From positions 1-21,881 of the forward strand of contig JAEZUR010000139.1 of assembly GCA_023420935.1 (NCBI GenBank): a stretch of 21,881 nucleotides of DNA. The letters run 5' to 3'. Origin of the DNA: Bacillota bacterium (lineage in GTDB: Bacteria > Bacillota > Clostridia > Lachnospirales > Lachnospiraceae). This document shows positions 15,455 through 21,881 of this stretch, piece after piece (positions within the stretch are counted from its first letter, which is position 1; each line of letters opens with the position of its first letter). A model generated the notes under the pieces. That model had not been told where the DNA came from, searched no databases, and saw only the letters and a list, made by a program, of their open reading frames with translations. Both the position numbers and the translations under genes were made by a program.

Positions 15455-16291
15455 TTAAATCTTACTCTTTATTCCAAAAACAACTCGATCAAGCCCTGAT
15501 AAATCCTTAATAACTTGAACTTGTTGGTAACCTTCTGCTTCTAATAATTCTGACACTGCTTTTCCTTGATTATAACCAATTTCAAAAAAAATCCATCCTT
15601 GATCATACAAGTAATTCCCAGCATGCGAAATAATTTTTCTATAAAAATACAGACCATCATCCATTCCATCCAGTGCCAACATAGGTTCATGTATACGCAC
15701 TTCAGGAGTTAATTTTTCTATTTCTTTCGTTTCAATATAGGGCGGATTAGATACAATGATATCGTACTTTTCCTGAACTTGTTCGAATAAATCACTTTGA
15801 ATTAATTCAACTTCTACTTTTAAGTTTTCTACATTTTTTCTTGCCACTTCTAACGCTTTATCTGAAATGTCTACTCCAGTAGCTTTTACTAAAGAATCAA
15901 GCTTTGCTAAGCTACAAATAATACACCCACTTCCTGTGCACATATCCAGGACACGTTTACCCGTAGCATGTTTCCTAACTTCTTCTACTAATACTTCCGT
16001 ATCCTGTCTCGGTACAAGTACATCTTTCGTTACATAAAAAGGAAGTCCCATAAACTCCTGGCAACCGGTGATATGTTGCAGTGGAACATGGGATGTCCTT
16101 TTTAAAATAGCATCTTTATATTGTTGATATAAATTAGCATCTGCTTCTTGTTGTTTATTCATAAGAAAGGACAGTCGATTGATACCAAATATGTGCTCCA
16201 TGAGATACCAAGCATCTATCTTAGCATCATCAATCTTCGCATTTCCTAACTGTTCTGTTCCCTCTACTAATATTTCTTCCAATGTTTTCAT
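15455..16291 (-). CDS. prmC: Release factor glutamine N5-methyltransferase
   Basis: SAM-dependent enzyme that methylates the GGQ glutamine of release factors. From the ATG at 16291 it has 278 residues, the normal length. It has an N-terminal helical substrate domain (1-75), FYVTKDVLVPRQDTEVLVEE (the family PRPDTE with Pro replaced by Gln), the SAM loop LDMCTGSGC (115-123), and the catalytic NPPY (182-185). Upstream in-frame starts (ATG at 16315, TTG at 16324) lie inside the end of the DUF1385 gene with no ribosome-binding site. The chosen ATG also lacks a clear site but is 7 bp after the DUF1385 stop, so re-initiation by coupling is likely. prmC next to prfA is a conserved pairing. Confidence 0.93.
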   Translation of the reverse strand: MKTLEEILVEGTEQLGNAKIDDAKIDAWYLMEHIFGINRLSFLMNKQQEADANLYQQYKDAILKRTSHVPLQHITGCQEFMGLPFYVTKDVLVPRQDTEVLVEEVRKHATGKRVLDMCTGSGCIICSLAKLDSLVKATGVDISDKALEVARKNVENLKVEVELIQSDLFEQVQEKYDIIVSNPPYIETKEIEKLTPEVRIHEPMLALDGMDDGLYFYRKIISHAGNYLYDQGWIFFEIGYNQGKAVSELLEAEGYQQVQVIKDLSGLDRVVFGIKSKI

Positions 16292-16298
16292 ATTTAAT

Positions 16299-17438
16299 CT
16301 ATTTTTTCTCTTCATCAAATACAAAGTACTTATCTAACGCTTTTAAGATTTCATCATCTTCCTCGTCTGACATCAATGGACTAATGGAATTTGTAATAGA
16401 TATTTCCTCTGCTACTTCTACTTCCTTCTCATCGACCAATGTAACTTTTTCTACCTGTGTATCTTTTGTTTTTGCAGACTTACCACTTTTCTTCTTACCT
16501 TTTTTCTTACTTCCTTTTTCACTGCCCAGATAACTCTGCCAGTCAAAAACTGCTTCAACAGATTGAATAGCAACTGCAATCATACTATCATCTGGTTCTT
16601 TCGTAGTAAGTGCTTGAAGCCACATACCTGGTTTACTTAACACCGAAACCACCTTAGATTCGCTTCTTCCAGCAAGTTTGATAAATTCATAGGAAACTCC
16701 AGCTATTATTGGCACTAATAATAAACGAAATACCATTCTTAACCACACAGTTTCAACACGTATAAAAATAAAGAAAATAATACTTACAAACATTACAACT
16801 AACATAAAACTTGTACCACAACGTTTATGATGTTTGGACTGTCCCCTAACATTAGAAACTGTTAATTCCAATCCATTTTCTAGACAATTTATTGTTTTAT
16901 GCTCTGCGCCATGATACATAAACACACGTTTTATATCATTCATCTGGGAAATTCCAACAACGTAAGCAATAAATATTGTGATTCGGATGACACCTTCAAT
17001 TACAGCTAATAAGGCAGTAGATTCAATTTGCTTTTGAAACAGTTCCGCTGCATAAAATGGTAGAACCATAAAGATACCGACTGCCATAACGATAGCAATA
17101 AAAACGGTAAATGCCATAATAACATCTTCTGCTTTTCCTTTAAAAATCTTACCAATTGCACTTTCCACCTTGGAAGGCTTTACTTCTTCCTCTTCTTCAA
17201 AGAAACTGGCGGAAAAGGTTAATGTTTTCATACCAATTACCATGGACTCAATAAACGCAAGGACTCCTCTTAATATAGGAAGTTTAAGGAACGTGTATTT
17301 CTCTGACACACTATGAAACGTGTCTTTTTTAACAACTATTTCATTGTTTGGCTTTCTAACTGCTATCGCATATTCTGATTGATTCTTCATCATAACGCCT
17401 TCAATTACAGCCTGTCCACCAATTCCTGATGGCTTCAT
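16299..17438 (-). CDS. DUF1385 multi-pass membrane protein (YqhQ-like)
   Basis: Membrane protein of unknown function, widespread in Firmicutes. The 379 residues begin with the family signature SGIGGQAVIEGVMMKNQSEY (4-23). There are about four to five hydrophobic helices (near 110-135, 140-165, 210-235, 235-255). Between them lies the conserved YHGAEHKTINCLENG followed by HKRCGTSFM, whose His/Glu/Cys residues could bind a metal (inference). The last 70 residues are a charged Lys/Glu-rich cytoplasmic tail (EKGSKKKGKKKSGKSAKTK, then acidic) that most family members lack or vary. GGTGA lies 5 bases before the ATG. It heads the operon with prmC and prfA, a frequent clostridial arrangement. Confidence 0.9.
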   Translation of the reverse strand: MKPSGIGGQAVIEGVMMKNQSEYAIAVRKPNNEIVVKKDTFHSVSEKYTFLKLPILRGVLAFIESMVIGMKTLTFSASFFEEEEEVKPSKVESAIGKIFKGKAEDVIMAFTVFIAIVMAVGIFMVLPFYAAELFQKQIESTALLAVIEGVIRITIFIAYVVGISQMNDIKRVFMYHGAEHKTINCLENGLELTVSNVRGQSKHHKRCGTSFMLVVMFVSIIFFIFIRVETVWLRMVFRLLLVPIIAGVSYEFIKLAGRSESKVVSVLSKPGMWLQALTTKEPDDSMIAVAIQSVEAVFDWQSYLGSEKGSKKKGKKKSGKSAKTKDTQVEKVTLVDEKEVEVAEEISITNSISPLMSDEEDDEILKALDKYFVFDEEKK

Positions 17439-17497
17439 AATTTCACCGCTTTCTATATATTTATTGAGCCTTCTATGTAAATGCTCATCTATTTGTT

Positions 17498-17526
17498 ATT
17501 TTACAACCAAAAAAACTTATTGGCAA
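17498..17526 (-). promoter_or_regulatory. Promoter of the DUF1385-prmC-prfA-TrmH operon
   Basis: TTGCCA (17526-17521, 5 of 6), a 17-bp spacer, and TAAAAT (17503-17498, 5 of 6) on the minus strand, 60 bp before the DUF1385 start and after the rpmE terminator. Confidence 0.7.
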
Positions 17527-17557
17527 GCAATATATTGCACCAGTGTAAGTCTTCTTT

Positions 17558-17590
17558 AAAAAAATAGGCTGAGATATACACCTCAACCTA
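17558..17590 (-). terminator. Intrinsic terminator of rpmE
   Basis: On the minus strand TAGGTTGAG (17590-17582) pairs with CTCAGCCTA (17573-17565), one G-T pair, 8-base loop, followed directly by seven T. It begins 12 bp after the rpmE stop. Confidence 0.88.
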
Positions 17591-17602
17591 ATCTTATTAT
17601 TC

Positions 17603-17812
17603 TTAGTTGTCTTGACTTAAACCGTACTTACGATTAAACTTATCAATTGCACCACGTGCTGCAGCAGCTTTCTGCTGACCTGTATAAAATGAATGGCATT
17701 TTGAACAAATTTCTACGTGGATATCTTCTTTTGTTGAACCAGTTACGAATTCATTACCACAGTTGCAAACAACCTTTGCTTGGAAATATTCTGGATGTAT
17801 TCCTTCTCTCAT
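17603..17812 (-). CDS. rpmE: 50S ribosomal protein L31, zinc-binding form
   Basis: Component of the large ribosomal subunit that bridges to the 30S head. 69 residues, typical length. The four zinc cysteines of the C+ type are present: Cys16 and Cys18 (VVCNCGNEF), Cys36 and Cys39 (ICSKCHSFYTGQQK). It starts MREGIHPEY, the usual opening. AGGTG lies 6 bases before the ATG. It has its own extended -10 promoter, a leader hairpin (17837-17855) and a strong terminator, so it is probably a single-gene unit, although it follows rho as in many Firmicutes. The cysteine-containing form is usually replaced by a cysteine-free paralogue under zinc starvation. Confidence 0.97.
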   Translation of the reverse strand: MREGIHPEYFQAKVVCNCGNEFVTGSTKEDIHVEICSKCHSFYTGQQKAAAARGAIDKFNRKYGLSQDN

Positions 17813-17836
17813 GATTTCACCTCTTCAATATAATAT

Positions 17837-17855
17837 TATCGGTTTCCAACCGATA
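17837..17855 (-). promoter_or_regulatory. Leader hairpin upstream of rpmE (possible L31 autoregulatory leader)
   Basis: TATCGGTT/AACCGATA, a perfect 8-bp stem with a 3-base loop, between the putative transcription start and the ribosome-binding site of rpmE. L31 leaders that bind the protein are known in Firmicutes (family knowledge); that this is one is inference. Confidence 0.45.
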
Positions 17856-17873
17856 TTAATAAACAGCTTTTTA

Positions 17874-17902
17874 ATTATATCATAGCTCGACCTTCAATGC
17901 AA
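17874..17902 (-). promoter_or_regulatory. rpmE promoter (extended -10)
   Basis: TTGCAT (17902-17897), a 17-bp spacer, and a perfect TATAAT (17879-17874) preceded by TGA, i.e. an extended -10, on the minus strand; about 62 bp before the rpmE ATG. Confidence 0.75.
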
Positions 17903-17904
17903 CA

Positions 17905-19407
17905 TCAATTTACAAGTTTCACTTTTTTTATCATCTCAATAAACTCTTCATTATTCTTCGTGCGAATAAACATATCAATAATGCGTTCCAATGCTTCTTC
18001 TGACTTTAATCCATTCAAAGCTTTTCTCATTAAGTATGTGGCTTCTACCTCAGACTGGGTAAGTAATAAATCATCTCTTCTGGTACTGGATCTCGGTAAA
18101 TCGATGGCAGGGAAAATCCTTTTCTCGGACAAACTACGATCTAGTACTAATTCCATATTACCCGTTCCTTTAAACTCTTCAAAAACCACATCATCCATAC
18201 GACTTCCTGTATCTACCAAGGCAGTTGCTAAGATTGTAAGACTGCCGCCTTCTCTCATATTCCTGGCTGCACCAAAGAATTTCTTAGGCATATGAAGTGC
18301 AGCTGGATCAAGTCCACCAGACAAGGTTCTACCGCTAGCTTGTACAGTAAGGTTGTACGCACGAGCCAATCTAGTGATACTATCAAGTAAAATAACTACA
18401 TCTCTCTTATGCTCTACCAAACGCTTGGCACGTTCAATTACCATCTCGGATACTCTCTTGTGATTCTCTGGTAGTTCATCAAATGTAGAATATATGACTT
18501 CAACATTTTTTCCTTCTATGGATTCTTTAATATCAGTTACTTCTTCTGGACGCTCGTCGATTAGCAAAATAATCAAACTCATATCCGGATGATTCTGGGT
18601 AATCGCTTTGGCCACCTGCTTTAATAAAGTAGTTTTACCTGTCTTTGGTTGAGAAACAATCATTCCTCTCTGACCTTTACCGATTGGTGAAATTAAATCT
18701 ACCATTCGCATTGCTACTCCAGTACCTGGTGTTTCTAAATGAATTCTACTATTTGGAAATATCGGGGTTAGATCTTCAAATTTCTTTCTTTTGGCAGCCT
18801 CAGCTGGATGAAAACCATTTACTGATTTTACAAATAGCAAAGCGCTAAACTTTTCACTCTGGCTCTTAATTCTTATATTACCAACGACAATATCTCCAGT
18901 TTTTAAATTAAACCTTCTGATTTGTGCTGGTGATACATATACATCATGCTCCCCCGGGAGATAATTATCACAACGAATAAATCCGTAGCCATCGGGAAGT
19001 ACTTCTAGAATGCCTTCTTTCGTCTCTCCACTATCTAATTGATCCATTTCAGTAGGAATTAACGATGCTTTCGCCTGATCAACTTTCATTATATCCTGTG
19101 AGGTTAAATCTTGTCGTTGCGTTTCTTGCCTTATGGACTCCTGCCTTGGAATCTCCTGTCTCGTAGATTCCTTTCTCGTAGATTCCTTTCTTATTGCCTC
19201 TTGGTTCGTATATTCCCCTGTAACATTGTGTTTCACTGTAGTTCGTTGCTTTGTCTCATCTGCTTTATCAGTCTGTGCAGATGTATCTATTTTTAGTAGT
19301 TCATCAATTAATTCCTGTTTCCTAAGGGCAGAAATGTTTTTTAATCCCTTTTCTTTGGCCAGATTTTTTAAATCCGCTAAGGGCATAGCTTCATATTGGT
19401 TTTTCAT
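17905..19407 (-). CDS. rho: Transcription termination factor Rho, with a repeat-rich N-terminal insert
   Basis: Hexameric RNA-dependent ATPase that ends transcription at Rho-dependent sites. 500 residues against about 420 in E. coli; the extra length is an insert. Order: Rho N-terminal helical domain (1-42), a low-complexity linker (about 43-130) with seven 5-residue units of the form R-[KQ]-E-x-x (73-107), the cold-shock-like RNA-binding domain (about 132-198; EVLPDGYGFIRCDNYLPG), then the RecA-like ATPase with Walker A SQPKTGKTT (252-260), Walker B VVILLDSITR (337-346), Q-loop RTLSGGLDP (360-368) and the GTGNMELVLDR region. GGGAG is 5 bases before the ATG at 19407. The in-frame ATG at 19419 overlaps that site. 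The gene starts divergently from malic enzyme. Confidence 0.96.
   Translation of the reverse strand: MKNQYEAMPLADLKNLAKEKGLKNISALRKQELIDELLKIDTSAQTDKADETKQRTTVKHNVTGEYTNQEAIRKESTRKESTRQEIPRQESIRQETQRQDLTSQDIMKVDQAKASLIPTEMDQLDSGETKEGILEVLPDGYGFIRCDNYLPGEHDVYVSPAQIRRFNLKTGDIVVGNIRIKSQSEKFSALLFVKSVNGFHPAEAAKRKKFEDLTPIFPNSRIHLETPGTGVAMRMVDLISPIGKGQRGMIVSQPKTGKTTLLKQVAKAITQNHPDMSLIILLIDERPEEVTDIKESIEGKNVEVIYSTFDELPENHKRVSEMVIERAKRLVEHKRDVVILLDSITRLARAYNLTVQASGRTLSGGLDPAALHMPKKFFGAARNMREGGSLTILATALVDTGSRMDDVVFEEFKGTGNMELVLDRSLSEKRIFPAIDLPRSSTRRDDLLLTQSEVEATYLMRKALNGLKSEEALERIIDMFIRTKNNEEFIEMIKKVKLVN
19161..19190. repeat. Exact tandem 15-bp duplication inside rho
   Basis: TCGTAGATTCCTTTC occurs twice back to back (19161-19175 and 19176-19190). 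It encodes two of the R-[KQ]-E-x-x pentads in the Rho linker, which points to recent in-frame slippage. Confidence 0.9.
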
Positions 19408-19539
19408 AATTACTCCCATCTGCTAATTAAGCTGATTCTCATTCATTATTCATATTATTATTACTTCGGATTCTTTCAACGATTTGTCTAAGATATTGTT
19501 TGCTTTGATGTGCTTTTCATGATTTACTTGGATGGATTT

Positions 19540-19568
19540 ATTATACACCTAAATCTTCCTATTGAAAA
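19540..19568 (-). promoter_or_regulatory. Probable rho promoter
   Basis: TTTTCA (19568-19563), a 17-bp spacer, and a perfect TATAAT (19545-19540) on the minus strand. It implies a leader of about 125 nt before rho, a length at which autoregulation would be possible. Confidence 0.5.
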
Positions 19569-19596
19569 GTCTTTTCTTTCAAACTTATTCTGTCTC

Positions 19597-19625
19597 TTGA
19601 TTTACCCATATCATAGTGTTATGAT
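19597..19625 (+). promoter_or_regulatory. Promoter of malic enzyme
   Basis: TTGATT (19597-19602), a 17-bp spacer, and TATGAT (19620-19625), about 40 bp before the ATG. It lies back to back with the rho promoter; the two -35 boxes are 28 bp apart. Confidence 0.65.
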
Positions 19626-19666
19626 ATTTTATAGGATTTGTATATTAGTGAAAGGAATTGTATAAA

Positions 19667-20821
19667 ATGACTACAAATGAAACCGCTTTAAAGTTACACG
19701 AAGAATGGAAGGGAAAGTTATCCACCACTCCAAAATGCTCAGTAAAATCAAGAGAAGATTTAGCTTTAGCTTATACACCGGGAGTTGCAGAACCTTGTAA
19801 AGTAATTGCCAACGACAAAGAAGCAGCTTATAAATATACAATAAAATCGAATACAGTAGCTGTAGTTTCTGACGGAAGTGCTGTTCTTGGTCTAGGAAAT
19901 ATAGGTCCTTATGCGGCAATGCCTGTCATGGAGGGAAAAGCTGTATTATTCAAGGAATTCGGCAATGTTAATGCCTTTCCAATCTGTCTTGACACCCAAG
20001 ATACAGAAGAAATCATTAAGACAATTGTTAATATCGCTCCTGCGTTTGGAGGTATTAATCTAGAAGACATCTCTGCTCCTCGTTGTTTCGAGATCGAGGA
20101 ACGTTTAAAAGAACTTCTTGATATTCCTGTATTTCACGATGACCAGCATGGTACTGCTATTGTAGTCCTCGCAGGAATCATCAATGCTCTTAAAGTAGTA
20201 AAGAAAGAAAAGGAAACATGTAACGTGGTTGTAAATGGCGCCGGTTCAGCTGGTATTGCCATTACCAAATTATTATTAACATATGGTTTTTGTCATATTA
20301 CTATGTGCGATAAAGTAGGAATCCTTTCCAAACAAACACCTGAGCTTAACTGGGCGCAAAAAGAAATGATGAATGTAACTAATTTATCTGGAAAGACTGG
20401 TTCTCTATCCGATGCTTTAGTTGGTGCTGATATCTTTGTTGGTGTTTCTGCTCCTAATATAGTGACAAAAGAAATGGTTTCTACTATGAACCAAGATTCC
20501 ATTCTATTTGCTATGGCAAATCCAATACCAGAAATTATGCCTGATCTTGCCAAATCTGCTGGTGCGAAAGTAATTGGAACAGGACGTTCTGATTTCCCAA
20601 ATCAGGTAAACAATGTAGTAGCCTTTCCTGGTATTTTTAAGGGGGCACTGGAAGGCAGAGCAACTCAGATAACAGAAGAAATGAAGCTAGCTGCTGCAAT
20701 TGCAATTGCTGGTCTGGTAAATGAAAGCGAATTAAACGAGGATAATATTATGCCTCAACCTTTTGATCCACGTGTGGCCGATGTTGTAAGTAAAGCAGTA
20801 ATGGATCATATTGTACGTTAA
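19667..20821 (+). CDS. Malic enzyme (oxaloacetate-decarboxylating malate dehydrogenase)
   Basis: Converts malate to pyruvate and CO2 with NAD(P)+. 385 residues, the short bacterial form without the phosphotransacetylase domain. Motifs: the catalytic tyrosine in AYTPGVAEPC, SDGSAVLGLGNIGP with the following EGKAVLFKEF (catalytic Lys), the metal-binding EDISAPRCFEIEE and PVFHDDQHGTA, the nucleotide-binding VVNGAGSAGIA, and FAMANPIPEI. It starts at ATG 19667, with AAAGGAA 9 bases upstream; an in-frame TTG at 19658 is within the site. NAD versus NADP preference is not certain from sequence. Coupled with citrate synthase elsewhere in the window, it fits a branched C4/C3 metabolism. The radical SAM gene follows after 54 bp, likely on the same transcript. 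Confidence 0.95.
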   Translation: MTTNETALKLHEEWKGKLSTTPKCSVKSREDLALAYTPGVAEPCKVIANDKEAAYKYTIKSNTVAVVSDGSAVLGLGNIGPYAAMPVMEGKAVLFKEFGNVNAFPICLDTQDTEEIIKTIVNIAPAFGGINLEDISAPRCFEIEERLKELLDIPVFHDDQHGTAIVVLAGIINALKVVKKEKETCNVVVNGAGSAGIAITKLLLTYGFCHITMCDKVGILSKQTPELNWAQKEMMNVTNLSGKTGSLSDALVGADIFVGVSAPNIVTKEMVSTMNQDSILFAMANPIPEIMPDLAKSAGAKVIGTGRSDFPNQVNNVVAFPGIFKGALEGRATQITEEMKLAAAIAIAGLVNESELNEDNIMPQPFDPRVADVVSKAVMDHIVR

Positions 20822-20875
20822 TGAATGGAATAACATGATATTGTTATTCTGCAACTCCAATAAGGAGAAATCGTA

Positions 20876-21817
20876 TTGACATCACAACAATTTTGGAATG
20901 AAAAACGTTATCATTCTTTAGACTATCACTTAAAGAAACGCTTTGGTGAAAAGGTTTATAAAGTTTCCTTGGATGGTGGCATGACTTGTCCAAACCGAGA
21001 TGGTACTTTAGGAAACGGTGGTTGTATCTTTTGTAGCGCAGGTGGATCTGGTGATTTTGCAGCGCCAGTATCCCAAACAGTAACAGATCAGATTAATCAA
21101 GGAATCAAAGAATTAAAATCTGTAAAATCTGTTGGTAATAAGTTTATCGCTTATTTTCAGTCTTTTACCAACACCTACGCACCAGTTTCCTATCTTAGAA
21201 AACTGTTTACAGAAGCAATTGAACACCCAGATATTGTAATATTGTCCATTGCAACAAGACCAGATTGCCTTAGCGATGAAATTATTGAATTATTATGTGA
21301 ACTAAATCAGATAAAACCTGTCTGGATTGAGCTGGGTCTACAAACTTATCACGATTCAACTGCTGAGTTTATTCGACGTGGATATCCGCTTACTTGTTTT
21401 GAAGAAGCTGTACGCAAATTACAGAAATGTTCCATTGAGATTATTGTTCATATTATCATTGGCTTACCTTTTGAATCCAAATTAGATCTTTTAAAAACAA
21501 TAACATATCTTTCAGTTTTACCCATCCAAGGGGTAAAACTTCAATTACTGCATGTGTTAAAGAATACGGATTTAGCTGATTACATTGACAAATTTCATGT
21601 ATTGACAGAAGAGGAATATATAGAGCTTGTACTTATGTGTCTAGAACATTTACCTAAACATATTGTGGTACACCGTATTACTGGTGACGGACCTAAACAT
21701 ATATTAATCGCCCCCCAATGGAGTACTCGCAAAAAAGCCGTGATGAATTCCATAAATAAGGCACTTAAAGTTCAGGATACTTGGCAAGGTAAATATTATA
21801 TTAGGGATTCCATGTGA
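20876..21817 (+). CDS. Radical SAM protein, TIGR01212/YhcC-like family (TTG start)
   Basis: A 313-residue radical SAM protein that ligates a [4Fe-4S] cluster through an atypical motif: Cys38, Cys50 and Cys53 (TCPNRDGTLGNGGCIFCS), i.e. C-x11-C-x2-C rather than CxxxCxxC. This spacing is typical of the TIGR01212 group. Further landmarks are FQSFTNTYA, SIATRPDCL, WIELGLQT and HIIIGLPFES, all on the TIM-barrel strands, and VVHRITGDGP near the C-terminus. The substrate is not established with confidence for this family (tRNA or other RNA-related roles have been suggested). The start is TTG at 20876, with AAGGAG 8 bases upstream and no in-frame ATG nearby. Probably co-transcribed with malic enzyme; the link in function is unclear. 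Confidence 0.9.
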   Translation: MTSQQFWNEKRYHSLDYHLKKRFGEKVYKVSLDGGMTCPNRDGTLGNGGCIFCSAGGSGDFAAPVSQTVTDQINQGIKELKSVKSVGNKFIAYFQSFTNTYAPVSYLRKLFTEAIEHPDIVILSIATRPDCLSDEIIELLCELNQIKPVWIELGLQTYHDSTAEFIRRGYPLTCFEEAVRKLQKCSIEIIVHIIIGLPFESKLDLLKTITYLSVLPIQGVKLQLLHVLKNTDLADYIDKFHVLTEEEYIELVLMCLEHLPKHIVVHRITGDGPKHILIAPQWSTRKKAVMNSINKALKVQDTWQGKYYIRDSM

Positions 21818-21877
21818 AAATCCAACCTCTTTCACAGCATATTTTTCGTGCCACAACGGCAGACAGGAGGGAGCATT

Positions 21878-21881
21878 ATGC
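21878..21881 (+). CDS. Start codon of a further plus-strand gene, cut by window edge
   Basis: An ATG at 21878-21880 has a strong AGGAGG (21865-21870) 7 bases upstream, placed 60 bp after the radical SAM stop. Only the first codon is visible, so the product cannot be named. Confidence 0.5.

Noticed and set aside
19488..19520. A 10-codon minus-strand reading frame (MKSTSKQTIS) in the rho leader, a possible leader peptide
   Set aside because: No ribosome-binding site precedes it, and such short frames are expected by chance in AT-rich leaders.
20828..20849. GAATAACA/TGTTATTC hairpin after malic enzyme as a terminator
   Set aside because: The stem is only 8 bp and AT-rich, with no T-run after it; read-through into the radical SAM gene is more likely.

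Overview
The window is a piece of low-GC chromosome from an anaerobic Firmicute. Several things point to a Lachnospiraceae-type clostridium, perhaps close to Lachnoclostridium (Clostridium) phytofermentans: AT-rich spacers, strong AGGAG ribosome-binding sites, the rho-rpmE-DUF1385-prmC-prfA order, and the long form of citrate synthase. This assignment is inference. Most of the window is housekeeping and lies on the minus strand. No tRNA, rRNA, CRISPR array, prophage or intact insertion sequence was seen.

Layout. (1) 1-4690, minus: a tightly packed six-gene run, citrate synthase - birA - DUF6145-like - Dabb protein - coaX - dusB (dusB runs off the left edge). It links acetyl-CoA use, biotin attachment and CoA synthesis. 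(2) 4812-5969: argF, with tandem ARG-box-like operators upstream and a hairpin on each side. (3) 5977-7959: a membrane LtaS-type phosphoglycerol transferase with its own promoter. (4) 8020-11268: a small GC-rich hairpin-bearing segment, an AraC-type regulator that starts with TTG, and a divergent single-Cache chemoreceptor (plus). (5) 11404-12840, minus: NfeD and SPFH membrane proteins, separated by 1 bp. (6) 12785-13542: a 758-base gene-free stretch holding two unrelated long palindromes (about 250 and 205 bp) and a smaller inverted repeat. (7) 13543-17526, minus: DUF1385 - prmC - prfA - TrmH-type methyltransferase. PrmC methylates the RF1 encoded by the next gene. (8) 17558-19568, minus: rpmE (own extended -10 promoter, leader hairpin, good terminator) and rho. 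(9) 19597-21881, plus: NAD(P)-type malic enzyme, a TIGR01212-type radical SAM protein, and the start codon of a further gene at the right edge.

No new multi-gene system stands out among the genes. The least ordinary content is the paired long palindromes at 12.9-13.5 kb, the GC-rich segment at 8.0-8.14 kb, and a pentapeptide-repeat insert in Rho encoded by recent 15-bp duplications. Starts were reassigned by ribosome-binding-site spacing for argF, the LtaS-type gene, the chemoreceptor, nfeD, prfA, prmC, rho and malic enzyme.
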